Of a stretch of 64,000 nt of DNA, positions 1 through 10,068 are shown in pieces. Numbering within the stretch: position 1 is the stretch's first letter; every line of letters begins with the position of its first letter. This stretch comes from Candidatus Rickettsiella isopodorum (GTDB taxonomy: Bacteria > Pseudomonadota > Gammaproteobacteria > Diplorickettsiales > Diplorickettsiaceae), in assembly GCF_001881495.1 (NCBI RefSeq), contig NZ_LUKY01000033.1:186001-250000 (forward strand). The letters run 5' to 3'. The notes under the pieces were generated by a model, which did no database searches, was not told the DNA's origin, and saw only the letters and a list, made by a program, of their open reading frames with translations. The position numbers were made by a program, and so were the translations under genes.

Positions 1-615
1 ATAATTTAAATGATTAAGAGGATACATAAAGGGCAACCCAGTCGCATACTTATAGGACATGGCAGCAAGGGTTGGCATTTTAGCAATTAATCTTAATGCG
101 GCTAGTTTACGATGTTCTTTATTATGAATATCCAACAAATCATGATAAAAAGCAGATAGTGCCCCAACAACACCTAACATAATTGCCATGGGGTGAGCAT
201 CTCTGCGAAATCCATGAAAAAAATGTCGTAATTGCTCATGAACCATCGTGTGTTGATTAATCTCCTCATTAAAACCCTGTTTTTGAATTTGATTCGGCAA
301 TTCACCATGAAGCAATAGATAAGCAACTTCTATAAAGTCTGATTTTTCTGCGAGTTGATCAATCGAGTAGCCACGATAAAGTAAGATACCTTTATCGCCA
401 TCAATAAAAGTAATTTTAGAAGAACAGGACGCAGTAGATAGAAACCCTGGATCATAGGTAAATCGATTAACTTTGGCTAATTGAGTCACATCAATAACAT
501 CAGGCCCTAAGGTCGCTTCGCAAATTGGCAAATTAATTGGAGATAAGTTATTAACCGTCAAAATTGCCGTCGAAGAAGACAAGTCTTTAGTGGTTACTTC
601 CGCAGATTGAGTCAT
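1..615 (-). CDS. gltA: Citrate synthase, N-terminal part (runs off the window)
   Basis: Reading the minus strand from an ATG at 615 gives an open frame of 205 codons to the window edge. It contains the typical GltA segments [32 protein letters not shown] and [14 protein letters not shown]. Citrate synthase condenses oxaloacetate with acetyl-CoA in the cytoplasm, the entry step of the TCA cycle. The early Cys- and Asp-containing strand region ([13 protein letters not shown]) resembles the type II hexameric enzyme of Gram-negatives. The C-terminal half, with the catalytic Asp, lies outside the window. The gene is divergent from rluC across a 173-base gap. Identity is secure from the family motifs. 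Confidence 0.93.
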   Translation of the reverse strand, partial: MTQSAEVTTKDLSSSTAILTVNNLSPINLPICEATLGPDVIDVTQLAKVNRFTYDPGFLSTASCSSKITFIDGDKGILLYRGYSIDQLAEKSDFIEVAYLLLHGELPNQIQKQGFNEEINQHTMVHEQLRHFFHGFRRDAHPMAIMLGVVGALSAFYHDLLDIHNKEHRKLAALRLIAKMPTLAAMSYKYATGLPFMYPLNHLNY

Positions 616-788
616 AATAGCCTCTGAATTTATAAATTTAATTTCGTACGCCAACTAAACTAGCAATTACCTAAAAAGCGGGTGATATATAACAAAGATA
701 AAATACTGATGTCAATTTCGGCAACTTATTTAAGATTTAAGCAAATTATTAGAAAGGTGTGCTAGATTTATGCTAGATTAACGATATT

Positions 789-1739
789 GTGCAAACTATT
801 CAACATTTAACTGTAACAAAAGACTATTCTGGCCAGAGACTCGACAATTTTTTAATGTCGCGGTTAAAAGGCCTACCTAAAAGTCGACTTTACCGAATCA
901 TACGAAAAGGCGAATTACGTATCAATAAAAAAAGGGTAAAGCCGGATTATCGTTTACAAGAAGGGGACATTATTCGCATCCCTCCTCTACGACTTGCCCT
1001 CGTTGCCACGAAAAAAAATAGTTTGAATGAAAAACTAGCTGAGCTACTTGAAAAAGCAATCATTTTTGAAGATAAGCATTTTTTAGTCCTTAACAAGCCG
1101 AGTGGTATTGCTGTCCACGGTGGGAGTGGGATACATTTAGGAGTCATAGAGGCTTTACGTTTACTACGTCCACAATTAAAGTTCTTGGAATTAGTTCATC
1201 GCTTGGATCGGGATACTTCAGGTTGTTTATTACTCGCTAAAAAAAGTAGTGTTCTAAAAGAACTACATGAATTATTACGTTTAGGGAAAATTAAAAAGAC
1301 TTATATTGCTCTAGTGGCAGGGCATTGGCCTAAATCGTTATTAAAAGTCGACGTCCCCTTATATAAGAACCAATTGCTATCAGGAGAACGCATTGTACGC
1401 GTCCAACCAGAAGGCAAAAGTTCCTTAACTGAATTTTCTGTACAACATTATTATGCTGAATCTACGCTGGTCGCAGTAATGCCAATCACTGGTCGCACCC
1501 ATCAAATTCGCGTTCATGCCCAATTTGCCAAGCACCCTATCATTGGAGATGAAAAATATGGCGATAAAGAAATCAATAAAAAGATGCGTCAATTGGGCTG
1601 TAAACGGCTTTTCTTACATGCCAGTCAACTTGAATTTACTTTACCCTCAATAGCGAAAACTATAACGCTAAATGCTGAATTGCCAAAAGATTTAAACCAA
1701 CTTTTAAAATGCCTAACCCCTTTATCGTTGATTAGCTAA
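789..1739 (+). CDS. rluC: 23S rRNA pseudouridine synthase RluC (RluA family)
   Basis: This 316-residue protein has an N-terminal S4 RNA-binding domain (about residues 15-75, GQRLDNFLMSRLKGLPKS) followed by an RluA-type catalytic domain. The catalytic motif HRLDRDTSG carries the nucleophilic Asp, and GRTHQIRVHAQFAKHPI-type sequence follows. S4 plus RluA with the KSRLYRIIRKGE signature fits RluC, which makes pseudouridines at 955, 2504 and 2580 of 23S rRNA in E. coli. The start is a GTG at 789; no better ATG lies before the conserved S4 segment. RluD is the main alternative, but the N-terminal motif is RluC-like. The gene converges on adk with two bases between their stop codons. Confidence 0.88.
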   Translation: MQTIQHLTVTKDYSGQRLDNFLMSRLKGLPKSRLYRIIRKGELRINKKRVKPDYRLQEGDIIRIPPLRLALVATKKNSLNEKLAELLEKAIIFEDKHFLVLNKPSGIAVHGGSGIHLGVIEALRLLRPQLKFLELVHRLDRDTSGCLLLAKKSSVLKELHELLRLGKIKKTYIALVAGHWPKSLLKVDVPLYKNQLLSGERIVRVQPEGKSSLTEFSVQHYYAESTLVAVMPITGRTHQIRVHAQFAKHPIIGDEKYGDKEINKKMRQLGCKRLFLHASQLEFTLPSIAKTITLNAELPKDLNQLLKCLTPLSLIS

Positions 1740-1741
1740 TT

Positions 1742-2410
1742 CTATTCTTTCCTGTTTTCCTTTAGCGCTGCAAAAATATTCCTGCGAACTTCTTCAACGT
1801 CAGCATATCCATTAATTGAAATATAACAGGGCGCACCCGGATCGCCGCGATCCTGCCATTCTTTGTAATAGCAAAGTAAGGGCTTGGTTTGTTGATGATA
1901 AATCCGTAAACGTTCACGTACCGTTGCTTCGGTATCATCTTTACGTTGAATAAGCTCTTCCCCTGTTACATCATCTTTATTCGGTATTTTGGGGGGATTA
2001 TACAATATATGATAAATACGTCCTGAACCCAAGTGAATACGCCGGCCACTTAAGCGCTTTACAATTTCATCGTCTTCAACCTTAATTTCTATAACAAAAT
2101 CTATCAAAATACCATTAGCCCGTATCGCCTCCGCCTGAGGTAAAGTGCGTGGAAATCCATCAAATAAAAAACCATTGATACAATCAGGTTGTTGAATGCG
2201 TGCTTCGACCAATTCGATAATGACCTTATCCGAAATTAATTGACCTGAGTCCATTAAAGCCTTGGCCTGAAGGCCGACGGGAGTACCCTGACTAACAGCA
2301 GAACGTAACATATCCCCCGTAGAAATTTGAGGAATATGGTAGTAAGCTGTTAAAAATTTTGCTTGCGTACCCTTTCCTGCCCCAGGTGCCCCTAATAAAA
2401 TAATTCTCAT
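1742..2410 (-). CDS. adk: Adenylate kinase
   Basis: This 222-residue protein begins [19 protein letters not shown], the P-loop of adenylate kinase, and has the NMP-binding helix (STGDMLR), the DGFPRT signature and the long LID domain of the bacterial long form ([19 protein letters not shown]). It interconverts ATP + AMP and 2 ADP in the cytoplasm. The LID lacks the four-Cys zinc site, as in E. coli Adk. Length is normal for the family (about 214-220). It stands alone, convergent with rluC, with a long upstream region that should hold its promoter. Confidence 0.96.
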   Translation of the reverse strand: MRIILLGAPGAGKGTQAKFLTAYYHIPQISTGDMLRSAVSQGTPVGLQAKALMDSGQLISDKVIIELVEARIQQPDCINGFLFDGFPRTLPQAEAIRANGILIDFVIEIKVEDDEIVKRLSGRRIHLGSGRIYHILYNPPKIPNKDDVTGEELIQRKDDTEATVRERLRIYHQQTKPLLCYYKEWQDRGDPGAPCYISINGYADVEEVRRNIFAALKENRKE

Positions 2411-2845
2411 CTATTATTATCTCAAGTAAGTATCTAAACAGCATCCACAAAAAACCCAGATCCAGGACTAGCCAGAAGTCTAAAAATATGCTTTTATCAC
2501 TCTAGTTATATCTTTTAACTATGATTTTTTTGAGTTTTCTAGCCCATGGTAAAGAACCCAACCTGTATTATATCTGTAAACAACCATGCTAAAATTAGAT
2601 TCATTTAAAAAGTTTCGAAAGAAGTCTACTATAAAAAGAGGCGAACACGTAGGCTATTTTCAGAAATATACTTGATCGACTATTCATCAGTAAGAACACG
2701 CTAAAAAACTTGATTTTTTGCGTATCATAGCCGAGACATCTAGTAGATAGAAAGTAAGTCATTATACGGGTAATCATTATGGCAATTTTTAGCAAAAATT
2801 AGTTTACATTAAAGAGGTTTTATCTATTTCTAGCCTGATAATTCT
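2411..2845. other. 435-base intergenic region between adk and the exonuclease gene
   Basis: Divergent spacer that should carry the promoters of adk (minus) and of the exonuclease-rlmD pair (plus). The only plus-strand reading of note is a 29-codon basic open frame at 2586-2675 with no ribosome binding site. The minus-strand open frame at 2601-2795 has low-complexity, hydrophobic composition and no recognisable motif. An 'aaagaggt' stretch at about 2811-2818 lies too far (about 27 bases) from the ATG at 2846 to act as its ribosome binding site. I see no RNA gene I can name. Confidence 0.5.
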
Positions 2846-3622
2846 ATGAATACTTTTGTTTTTGACATTGAAACTGTTCCTGATACAAAAAATGGGCGAA
2901 TCCTTTATAACTTAGAGAGTGAAAAAAGCGATCGGAAAGTCGCAGAAACAATGCAAGCTAAACGTCAAGAAAAAACGGGTAATTCTGACTTTCTTCCTTA
3001 TCATTTGCAGCGTATCGTCGCTATTTCTGTCGCATTACACACTAAAAATCAATTTAAGATAGGGTCATTGGGTAATATCAATTCAGATGAACCTGTCCTA
3101 ATTGAAGCGTTTTTCAAATGTATTGAAAAATATTTACCTATCTTGATCTCCTGGAATGGCAGTGGCTTCGATCTGCCTGTTTTACACTACCGAGCATTAT
3201 TATACGGAATTAGTAGTCCTAGTTATTGGAATATAGGGAATGAGGATGCTAGTTTCCGTTGGAATAACTATTTGAGCCGTTATCATTATCGGCATATGGA
3301 TTTAATGGACATTTTAGCCGCCTACCAAGGCCGCGCAAATGCCCCAATGACGGAAATCGCCATCATGTTAGGTTTACCAGGAAAACTTGGGATGGATGGT
3401 AGCCAAGTTTGGGATTACTTTTTAAATGGAAAATTAGACGCCATTCGAAATTATTGCGAAACAGACGTGTTAAATACCTACTTAATTTATCTTCGTTTTG
3501 AATTGATACGAGGAAATTTATCTGTTGAGACTTATCAAAAAAAGTGTGCTTATATCTATGAAACCATTGCTCAAGAAAATAAACCCCATTTCAAACAATT
3601 TATAGCCGCATGGAAAATTTAA
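2846..3622 (+). CDS. Predicted 3'-5' exonuclease, PolB-like exonuclease family
   Basis: The 258-residue protein opens with FVFDIETVPD (ExoI motif, D-x-E) and contains SWNGSGFDLPVLHYRAL (ExoII) and YCETDVLNTYLIYLRFEL (ExoIII, YxxxD type). This is the single-domain DEDDy exonuclease family described as related to the proofreading domain of DNA polymerase B. All metal-binding acidic residues appear present, so the enzyme is probably active on DNA or RNA ends, but its cellular role is not established. Its 3' end overlaps the start of rlmD by 13 bases, suggesting translational coupling. Confidence 0.85.
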   Translation: MNTFVFDIETVPDTKNGRILYNLESEKSDRKVAETMQAKRQEKTGNSDFLPYHLQRIVAISVALHTKNQFKIGSLGNINSDEPVLIEAFFKCIEKYLPILISWNGSGFDLPVLHYRALLYGISSPSYWNIGNEDASFRWNNYLSRYHYRHMDLMDILAAYQGRANAPMTEIAIMLGLPGKLGMDGSQVWDYFLNGKLDAIRNYCETDVLNTYLIYLRFELIRGNLSVETYQKKCAYIYETIAQENKPHFKQFIAAWKI

Positions 3623-4938
3623 AAACTTCATCTATCAATACCACTCCTGTTGTTATTACAGGGATTTCTCATGAAGGCCGGGGCATTGCGCACATTAATG
3701 GGAAAATTACCTTCGTTGAGAATGCTTTACCTGGAGAAACAGTCCTAATCGCTTATAACAAAAAGCGGCGTTCCTATGATGAAGCAAAATCTACCCAAAT
3801 ATTAAAAGCTTCAACTGATAGAATTCAACCAGAATGCCTACATTATGATAGTTGTGGTGGATGCAGCCTACAACATCTCAGTAACCAAGCTCAACTTCAG
3901 CACAAAGAAAAAACTCTTACTGAGCAACTCATCCATTTTGCTGAAATCAAACCTAAATCATTACTCCCTCCACTTAAGGGTGCAAGCTGGGGCTACCGCC
4001 GCCGAGCGCGCCTAGGTGTTAAATACGTAACCAAAAAGCGAGCCGTATTAGTTGGTTTCCGTGAGAAAAATGGACGTTATCTAGCACAACTACAAACTTG
4101 TAAAACATTGGATCCTAGAGTGGGTCAACTTTTAGTTCCTTTACAACAACTTATTCATAAATTAAATGCTTTCCAAACTATTCCGCAAATTGAAGCAGCG
4201 CTAGGTGATGAAATGCTAGGCTTAGTTTTTCGACATCTCACCCCTTTAGACAGCTCTGATCAAATGCAATTGAAAAACTTTGCGAAACAGCATAAATTAC
4301 AACTCTACCTACAACCTGGCAATGAAAGTACCACGCACTGTATTTGGCCAGAAGATCCTAAATTGTTAAGTTATCGCTTGGAAAATAAAGGTTATAACCC
4401 TTTAGAGCTCTTGTTCGAACCTAAGCATTTCGTCCAGATCAATGCAAACATCAATCAGGCAATGATCCAACGAGCTATGGAATTGCTCTCACCTAATTTC
4501 AGCGATCGGATATTGGATTTATTCTGCGGATTAGGTAATTTTAGTCTACCCCTTGCCACACGATGCCAATTTGTCGTAGGCGTCGAGGGATATGCTGAAC
4601 TCGTAGAGCGGGCAAAAGCCAATGCTAGGCACAACGCTATTAACAATACACAATTTTATACGGCTGACTTAACAGGTTCTATACTAAAAGAAACCTGGAT
4701 TCAACAAACATTCAACAAAATTCTATTGGACCCACCTCGCTCTGGAGCTTTTGAAATCATTCAACAAATTGCGCATTGGAATGTTGAGCGAATTGTGTAT
4801 GTATCCTGTAATCCTGCTAGTCTTGCTAGAGATGCAGGAGAATTAATAAAACAAGGTTACACCTTACAACAAGCCGGAATCATGGATATGTTTCCGCAAA
4901 CTCATCATAGCGAAGCAATTTGTTTATTTACTAAATAG
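3610..4938 (+). CDS. rlmD: 23S rRNA (uracil-1939-C5)-methyltransferase RlmD
   Basis: 442 residues. An N-terminal TRAM domain (about 12-65, VVITGISHEGRGIAHINGK) is followed by an iron-sulfur cluster cysteine set (ECLHYDSCGGCSLQ plus a later LQTCKTLD Cys), and a SAM-dependent methyltransferase domain with the motifs DLFCGLGNFSLPLA, LLDPPRSGA and YVSCNPASLARD. The Cys of SCNP is the catalytic nucleophile of the RumA/TrmA family. This layout matches RlmD (RumA), which methylates U1939 of 23S rRNA. RlmC and TrmA lack the TRAM-plus-cluster combination seen here. It is five bases upstream of dacB and probably co-transcribed with it. Confidence 0.93.
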   Translation: MENLKTSSINTTPVVITGISHEGRGIAHINGKITFVENALPGETVLIAYNKKRRSYDEAKSTQILKASTDRIQPECLHYDSCGGCSLQHLSNQAQLQHKEKTLTEQLIHFAEIKPKSLLPPLKGASWGYRRRARLGVKYVTKKRAVLVGFREKNGRYLAQLQTCKTLDPRVGQLLVPLQQLIHKLNAFQTIPQIEAALGDEMLGLVFRHLTPLDSSDQMQLKNFAKQHKLQLYLQPGNESTTHCIWPEDPKLLSYRLENKGYNPLELLFEPKHFVQINANINQAMIQRAMELLSPNFSDRILDLFCGLGNFSLPLATRCQFVVGVEGYAELVERAKANARHNAINNTQFYTADLTGSILKETWIQQTFNKILLDPPRSGAFEIIQQIAHWNVERIVYVSCNPASLARDAGELIKQGYTLQQAGIMDMFPQTHHSEAICLFTK

Positions 4939-4943
4939 GTAGT

Positions 4944-6443
4944 ATGAATAAACTAAACAGCACATTTCTCAAAACTTTCTGGTTTTTGATAGGAATAGTT
5001 TCCAGTACGATCTTGCTAATGAGCCCCATGAAAAGTTTTGCCTATTATGGCGAAAATGGTCAAGAAGAAGCATCGCTTACATCCATGCAACAAGGCCTGA
5101 ATAACATATTAAGTCATTTTAAAGGCTTTAACACGGGTGTTTCCATTCAATCCTTATCCACTGGAAGAGTGTTATACCAATATAATGCCAACCGTGGCTT
5201 TGTCCCTGCTAGTACTCTAAAATTATTTACTGGGATTGCCGCTTTAGATTATTTAGGGCCTCATTTCCAATTTAAAACCCGTTTTTTAACTAACCCCGGA
5301 GCAAGGATTCATAATGGTGTTTTAACTGGAAATCTGTATATTAAATTTAGTGGTGATCCTTATTTAACTCTAGATGATCTCAAAGACATGCTAGAAACAT
5401 TAAATGAACAACATATAAATAGAATCCAAGGCAACATCGTTATTGATGATACTGTTATTGATCGAAGTACTTGGCCTCCAGGACGTGTCATTGATGATAG
5501 GATTTTCTGCTATGCAGCCCCTGTCACAGCTACCATCATCAATCGCAATTGCTTTAGCCTTAGTGTTAAACCTAATCAACATTTATTACATCCTACTGTC
5601 ACAAAAAGTAATAGCAATTTAGGTATCGTTATCGACAATCAAGCTGTGACCAAACGTTTAAGGCAAGGAAGTTATTCCTTAGATTTAAAACCAAAGACTG
5701 CTAGCAAAAATCACTATACTTTAAGAGGATATCTTTCCCCTAAGATGGGCCCTTTATCATTCGCAGTGGCTTTGCAAAATCCAAATTTGGCTACCTATGA
5801 TATTGTGGCCGGATTATTAAGAAAATACTCTATCCACTATTCAAATTTAGTCTATGGGAAGACTCCGCCATTTGCTAAAACATTAGCCGAAAATAGTTCA
5901 CCAGAACTTGCTTTTTTAATAAAAAATATGTTAAAAAAGTCCGATAATCTTATTGCGGATAGTTTATTAAAAAAACTAGGGGAAAAGTATTTTTCAGTCC
6001 AAGGTAGTTGGAAAACCGGTAGAAATGCTGTTCAAGCTATTCTTGCCAGCAAAACAGATATTGATTTCAAGCACCTTGTGATGGTCGATGGTTCTGGCTT
6101 ATCTCGTAATAATATAGTCACGCCTAATGCCTTTGTTAAATTATTAAATTTCGCTTATACCCAATTACCTGATAGCGATTTGCTTTTTGAATCCTTACCG
6201 CGATCGGGAATCGATGGAACATTAAAACATCGTCTAGGCGGTCTTTCACTGGGTAGAATACACGCTAAAACAGGCAGCATGCATGGAATAAGTAGTTTAG
6301 CTGGCTATGTTCGGACCGCAAACAATCAAGTTCTAGCTTTTTCTATTTTAATTAATGATCCTGTTCCTGGTAAAAATAATCAAGGAGGTTATCGTTTATT
6401 AGAAAATCAAATTTGCGAATTTTTAGCTAGAAGTTATGTATAA
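4944..6443 (+). CDS. dacB: D-alanyl-D-alanine carboxypeptidase/endopeptidase PBP4
   Basis: 499 residues with an N-terminal signal segment (about 10-33), so periplasmic. The three penicillin-binding motifs are in order: SxxK as S90-T-L-K93, SxN as S333-D-N335 and KTG as K442-T-G444. The roughly 240-residue insertion between the first two motifs is typical of the class C low-mass PBP4 family. It trims D-Ala from pentapeptides and cuts cross-links in peptidoglycan. Length is close to the E. coli protein (477). The gene follows rlmD closely. Confidence 0.94.
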   Translation: MNKLNSTFLKTFWFLIGIVSSTILLMSPMKSFAYYGENGQEEASLTSMQQGLNNILSHFKGFNTGVSIQSLSTGRVLYQYNANRGFVPASTLKLFTGIAALDYLGPHFQFKTRFLTNPGARIHNGVLTGNLYIKFSGDPYLTLDDLKDMLETLNEQHINRIQGNIVIDDTVIDRSTWPPGRVIDDRIFCYAAPVTATIINRNCFSLSVKPNQHLLHPTVTKSNSNLGIVIDNQAVTKRLRQGSYSLDLKPKTASKNHYTLRGYLSPKMGPLSFAVALQNPNLATYDIVAGLLRKYSIHYSNLVYGKTPPFAKTLAENSSPELAFLIKNMLKKSDNLIADSLLKKLGEKYFSVQGSWKTGRNAVQAILASKTDIDFKHLVMVDGSGLSRNNIVTPNAFVKLLNFAYTQLPDSDLLFESLPRSGIDGTLKHRLGGLSLGRIHAKTGSMHGISSLAGYVRTANNQVLAFSILINDPVPGKNNQGGYRLLENQICEFLARSYV

Positions 6444-6535
6444 AATAAATACTCAGCTCAAAGCCAAGTTTACATAAGTCAATTGATTTTTCTAATTTTT
6501 TTAGAGCAACAAACTAAAAATAAGGATAATTGAAA

Positions 6536-8746
6536 ATGGTTAAAATAAAAAATTCGCTCTACTTAAATAATGACGGTAGTATTAATTTAGAAACATGGCT
6601 ACACCATGCGGCGATGCAGCGTAGTCAAGAAGATTTCAAATTGATTCGACAGGCTTCTATTTTAAGTCAAATTGTGGGAGAAGCAAAAACTACTCCTACG
6701 CATGTTTCTTGCTTACAGCAAGGCCTCACGATGGCCGAAATTCTGTTAGATTTACATCTTGATAAAGAAACAATTGCCGCTTCCTTAATTTATAGTTGTG
6801 TAAACTATGCTGAACTTTGCTTAGAAACGATCTGTGAGCATTTAGGGCCGAATGTGGCTAAAATTATCGAGGGCGCTAAACAAATGAACGCCATTCGTAT
6901 TGCCAGTACCGCTGCTAATCTACATCAAACTCAGTTAGAAAATATTCGAAAAATGCTACTTGCCATGGTAGAAGATATGCGAGTTGTTCTCATTAAACTT
7001 GCAGAACGTACCGCTACTATGCGCACTCTGGATATGTTGGATCGAAAAGCCAGTCAAGCCTATGCTCGAGAAACGCTTGATATTTACGCTCCTTTAGCTA
7101 ATCGTCTGGGTGTAGGTCAATTGCAATGGGAACTAGAGGATCTCTCTTTACATTATCTTGAACCCAAAATATACGCTCAAATCGCACAGCTACTTCAAGA
7201 ACGATTGATCGATCGTGAGTCCTATGTACAAATAATTTTAACTCAGTTACGAAAAATTTTAGACAATGCCCAACTACATAATTTTGAAGTCTATGGACGT
7301 GTAAAACATATCCATAGTATTTACAGAAAGATGCAACAAAAAAAATTAAAATTTGAAGAATTGTATGATCTCAATGCCATCCGTATTTTGGTCAATACTG
7401 TTAAAGATTGCTACAATGTTTTAAGTATCATTCATAGTCTATGGTCACCTGTATCAGGACAATTTGATGATTATATTGCAACACCAAAATCCAATGGTTA
7501 CCGTTCTATTCATACCGCGGTTTTAGGTCCTGGCCAAAAAATACTCGAAATTCAAATTCGCACTCATCAAATGCACCAAGAATCTGAGCATGGTTTAGCC
7601 GCACATTGGCAATATAAAGAAACAGCCCAACGACAAAAAGAAAGTTACCAAACTAAAATTGCTTGGCTACGTCAAGTACTAGAGTGGCAAAAAGAATTAG
7701 TGAAGCGTGGCAAAGCAACCGTACCTGGTCTAACCACTGTTTTAGATGATCGTGTCTATGTGTTTACTCCAAACGGAGATATTCTAGATTTACCTAAAGG
7801 TTCGACCCCTTTGGATTTTGCCTATCATATTCATAGTGAAGTAGGACATCGTTGCCGAGGAGCAAAAATCAATGGTGCTATTGTTCCATTAACTTACCAA
7901 CTAAAAATTGGTGAGCAAATCGAAATTCTTACTGCAAAACAAGGAAGTCCAAGCCTAGATTGGCTAAATCCCAATCTAGGCTATTTATACACTGCTCGAG
8001 CTAAAGCAAAAGCCCATCACTGGTTTAAAACTCAAGATTATGAAAAACATTTACTCCACGGAGAAGATTTATTCAATAAAGAAATTCAACGACTAGGATT
8101 AACAACTCTCGATCCTGAGAAATTAGCGCATAAACTGCATTTTAAGACCAAAAAAGAAATGATTGCCGCATTAGGCAGTGGTGATTTACGGCTTGCCCAA
8201 CTTTTAAATGCAATACAATCGCAAGAAAAACAGTTAGCATCCAACTTAGTCCAACCTGAAATTTTGTTAGGCAAACCTCGTAGCAGCTTGCCAGAAGGCA
8301 TTAGCATAGCCGGAGTTACCGACTTGTTAACCCAAACTGCCGGCTGTTGCAAACCTGTACCAGGTGATCCTATCCGAGGATTTATCACCCAAAGTCGAGG
8401 CATTGTTTTGCATCGTGATGATTGTATACATTTACTCAATCTTGAACCAGAAAAGCAAAATCGCTTAGTAGATGCTGATTGGGGCCTAGCCGTTAGTCAA
8501 GTGTATCCGGTCGACATTTGCGTGGAAGCGTACAATCGACCTGGTTTACTACGGGATGTATCTACACTCATTGCTAATGAAAAATTAAATTTGGTTGCAC
8601 TAACACTAGCCAGTGATAAGCTCGATCCCAAAGCGTATATTAAATTAACGATTGAAATACCCAGTTTACTCTCACTTGGTAAAGTCTTAGATCGGATTAA
8701 GCAAGTCCCTAATGTTATTGAGGTGAGAAGACAAATCATTAGTTAA
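6536..8746 (+). CDS. relA: GTP pyrophosphokinase RelA (monofunctional ppGpp synthetase)
   Basis: About 736 residues. In order: an N-terminal HD-like region, a synthetase domain (YDLNAIRILV, DDYIATPKSNGYRSIHTAV), a TGS domain (VYVFTPNGDILDLPKGSTP) and a C-terminal ACT domain. The hydrolase HD motif is replaced (AASLIYSCVNYAE where active enzymes have an HD dyad), and the synthetase carries the acidic QFDD form, so this is a RelA rather than a SpoT. It makes (p)ppGpp on stalled ribosomes. I choose the ATG at 6536: an AAGGA at 6522-6526 is well spaced for it but too close to the in-frame TTG at 6530. Confidence 0.93.
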   Translation: MVKIKNSLYLNNDGSINLETWLHHAAMQRSQEDFKLIRQASILSQIVGEAKTTPTHVSCLQQGLTMAEILLDLHLDKETIAASLIYSCVNYAELCLETICEHLGPNVAKIIEGAKQMNAIRIASTAANLHQTQLENIRKMLLAMVEDMRVVLIKLAERTATMRTLDMLDRKASQAYARETLDIYAPLANRLGVGQLQWELEDLSLHYLEPKIYAQIAQLLQERLIDRESYVQIILTQLRKILDNAQLHNFEVYGRVKHIHSIYRKMQQKKLKFEELYDLNAIRILVNTVKDCYNVLSIIHSLWSPVSGQFDDYIATPKSNGYRSIHTAVLGPGQKILEIQIRTHQMHQESEHGLAAHWQYKETAQRQKESYQTKIAWLRQVLEWQKELVKRGKATVPGLTTVLDDRVYVFTPNGDILDLPKGSTPLDFAYHIHSEVGHRCRGAKINGAIVPLTYQLKIGEQIEILTAKQGSPSLDWLNPNLGYLYTARAKAKAHHWFKTQDYEKHLLHGEDLFNKEIQRLGLTTLDPEKLAHKLHFKTKKEMIAALGSGDLRLAQLLNAIQSQEKQLASNLVQPEILLGKPRSSLPEGISIAGVTDLLTQTAGCCKPVPGDPIRGFITQSRGIVLHRDDCIHLLNLEPEKQNRLVDADWGLAVSQVYPVDICVEAYNRPGLLRDVSTLIANEKLNLVALTLASDKLDPKAYIKLTIEIPSLLSLGKVLDRIKQVPNVIEVRRQIIS

Positions 8747-8824
8747 ACTATGGGCAGCAAGCTACTTACCTTACTGCCTGTTCTATTGGAGCCGTATATC
8801 TACTTGATACTGGGATTTATATAT

Positions 8825-10018
8825 ATGTCTAAAAAATCAATCTATAGCGTTTCGGAACTTAATCAAATGGTTCAAGATCTATTGGAAGATGCATTTTTAC
8901 CTATTTGGGTAGAAGGTGAAATTTCTAATTTCGCAAGCCCTAGTTCAGGGCATTGGTATTTTTCTTTAAAAGATGAAAAGGCGCAAGTACGCTGTGCGCT
9001 CTTCAATGGGCGGCAGCGTTATAAAGACAATCAACCCAAAAATGGTATGCAAATCTTAGCTCGCGCCAAAATTTCCTTATATCCTGCACGAGGAGAGTTT
9101 CAATTAATCATTGATCAATTTGAACCCGCGGGTGAAGGTGCATTACGAAAAGCATTTGAACAATTGAAAACTCAACTTGCAGCGGAAGGTTTATTTGAAC
9201 CACAACATAAAAAACTTTTACCTAAATTTCCTGGTACGATAGGCGTGATAAGTTCAGAAACAGGCGCTGCGCTGCGAGATATCTGTATTGTTCTTAAGGA
9301 ACGTTTTCCTACAATTAACATCATAATATATCCCTCTTTAGTTCAAGGAAAAAATGCCTCTGCGCAAATTGTTCAGCAGATAAAAACTGCGAATCAACGT
9401 AAAGAATGTGACGTTTTAATTTTGGCGCGAGGAGGAGGATCACTGGAGGATCTATGGCCTTTTAACGAAGAAAACGTCGCTAGAGCAATTTTTAAAAGTG
9501 AATTACCCCTTATTAGTGCTATTGGGCATGAAACAGATTTTACTATTGCTGATTTTGTTGCTGACAAACGTGCAGCCACTCCCACTATGGCAGCACAATT
9601 AGCCAGCCCCGATGGTAATGAATACCAGCAACAGCTAGATAAAACCTATCACCATCTGATTAAAACTATCTTATATTTATTAAAAAGCTATCAGCAAAAT
9701 CTAAAAAATCTAGCTAAGCGTTTACGTCATCCACAACAACGATTGCAAGATAGTTTTCAGAATTGTGATGAATTAACTCAGCGTCTAAATTTAAGTATAA
9801 AAAGACAATTACACTTCCACGAACAAAAACTTTCAGGTTTATCCCGCACACTTCACGCCATAAGTCCTTTAGCTAGCTTAGCACGCGGTTATGCAATTGT
9901 AAGGGATGCAACGAGCAAAAAAATTCTGCGTAATAGCAAGGAAGTAAAATCGGGTCAGGAAATTATTACCAAACTGGCTAAAGGTGAATTACTTTGTGAA
10001 GTCAAAGCAAAACTCTAA
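8825..10018 (+). CDS. xseA: Exodeoxyribonuclease VII large subunit
   Basis: 397 residues from the ATG at 8825. It starts with the typical IYSVSELNQMVQDLLE and an OB-fold domain (WVEGEISNFASPSSGHWYFSLKDEKAQVRCALF). It then has the catalytic core with GVISSETGAALRDI, ARGGGSLEDLWPFN and ISAIGHETDFTIADFVADKRAATPT. With XseB it forms the nuclease that degrades single-stranded DNA. An in-frame ATG at 8750 would add a hydrophobic stretch not seen in the family, so the later start is preferred. Convergent with topA; a short dispersed-repeat copy lies between the two stop codons. Confidence 0.95.
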   Translation: MSKKSIYSVSELNQMVQDLLEDAFLPIWVEGEISNFASPSSGHWYFSLKDEKAQVRCALFNGRQRYKDNQPKNGMQILARAKISLYPARGEFQLIIDQFEPAGEGALRKAFEQLKTQLAAEGLFEPQHKKLLPKFPGTIGVISSETGAALRDICIVLKERFPTINIIIYPSLVQGKNASAQIVQQIKTANQRKECDVLILARGGGSLEDLWPFNEENVARAIFKSELPLISAIGHETDFTIADFVADKRAATPTMAAQLASPDGNEYQQQLDKTYHHLIKTILYLLKSYQQNLKNLAKRLRHPQQRLQDSFQNCDELTQRLNLSIKRQLHFHEQKLSGLSRTLHAISPLASLARGYAIVRDATSKKILRNSKEVKSGQEIITKLAKGELLCEVKAKL

Positions 10019-10054
10019 TACTACTCTTCGCACTTGAATTTTTGGCTGTGAGTA
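10019..10054 (+). repeat. Dispersed intergenic element, short copy 1
   Basis: Contains tactcttcgcacttgaattt followed by ttggctgtgag, between the xseA and topA stop codons. The left end is shared with the copies near 24.4 and 36.7 kb and, inverted, near 14.4 kb. The final gctgtgag resembles the right end of the 36.7-kb copy, so this looks like the same element with the middle missing. Confidence 0.6.
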
Positions 10055-10068
10055 AAAAAACATAGAAA

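Noticed and set aside
2601-2795. Minus-strand open frame of 64 codons between adk and the exonuclease gene
   Set aside because: Low-complexity hydrophobic and basic composition, no ribosome binding site, no recognisable motif. Likely chance in AT-rich DNA.
8086-8439. Minus-strand open frame of 117 codons inside relA
   Set aside because: Wholly antisense to the conserved TGS-to-ACT part of relA; composition is that of a shadow frame.
8750-8824. N-terminal extension of xseA
   Set aside because: The 25 extra residues are hydrophobic and not part of the XseA family; the conserved protein begins just after the ATG at 8825.
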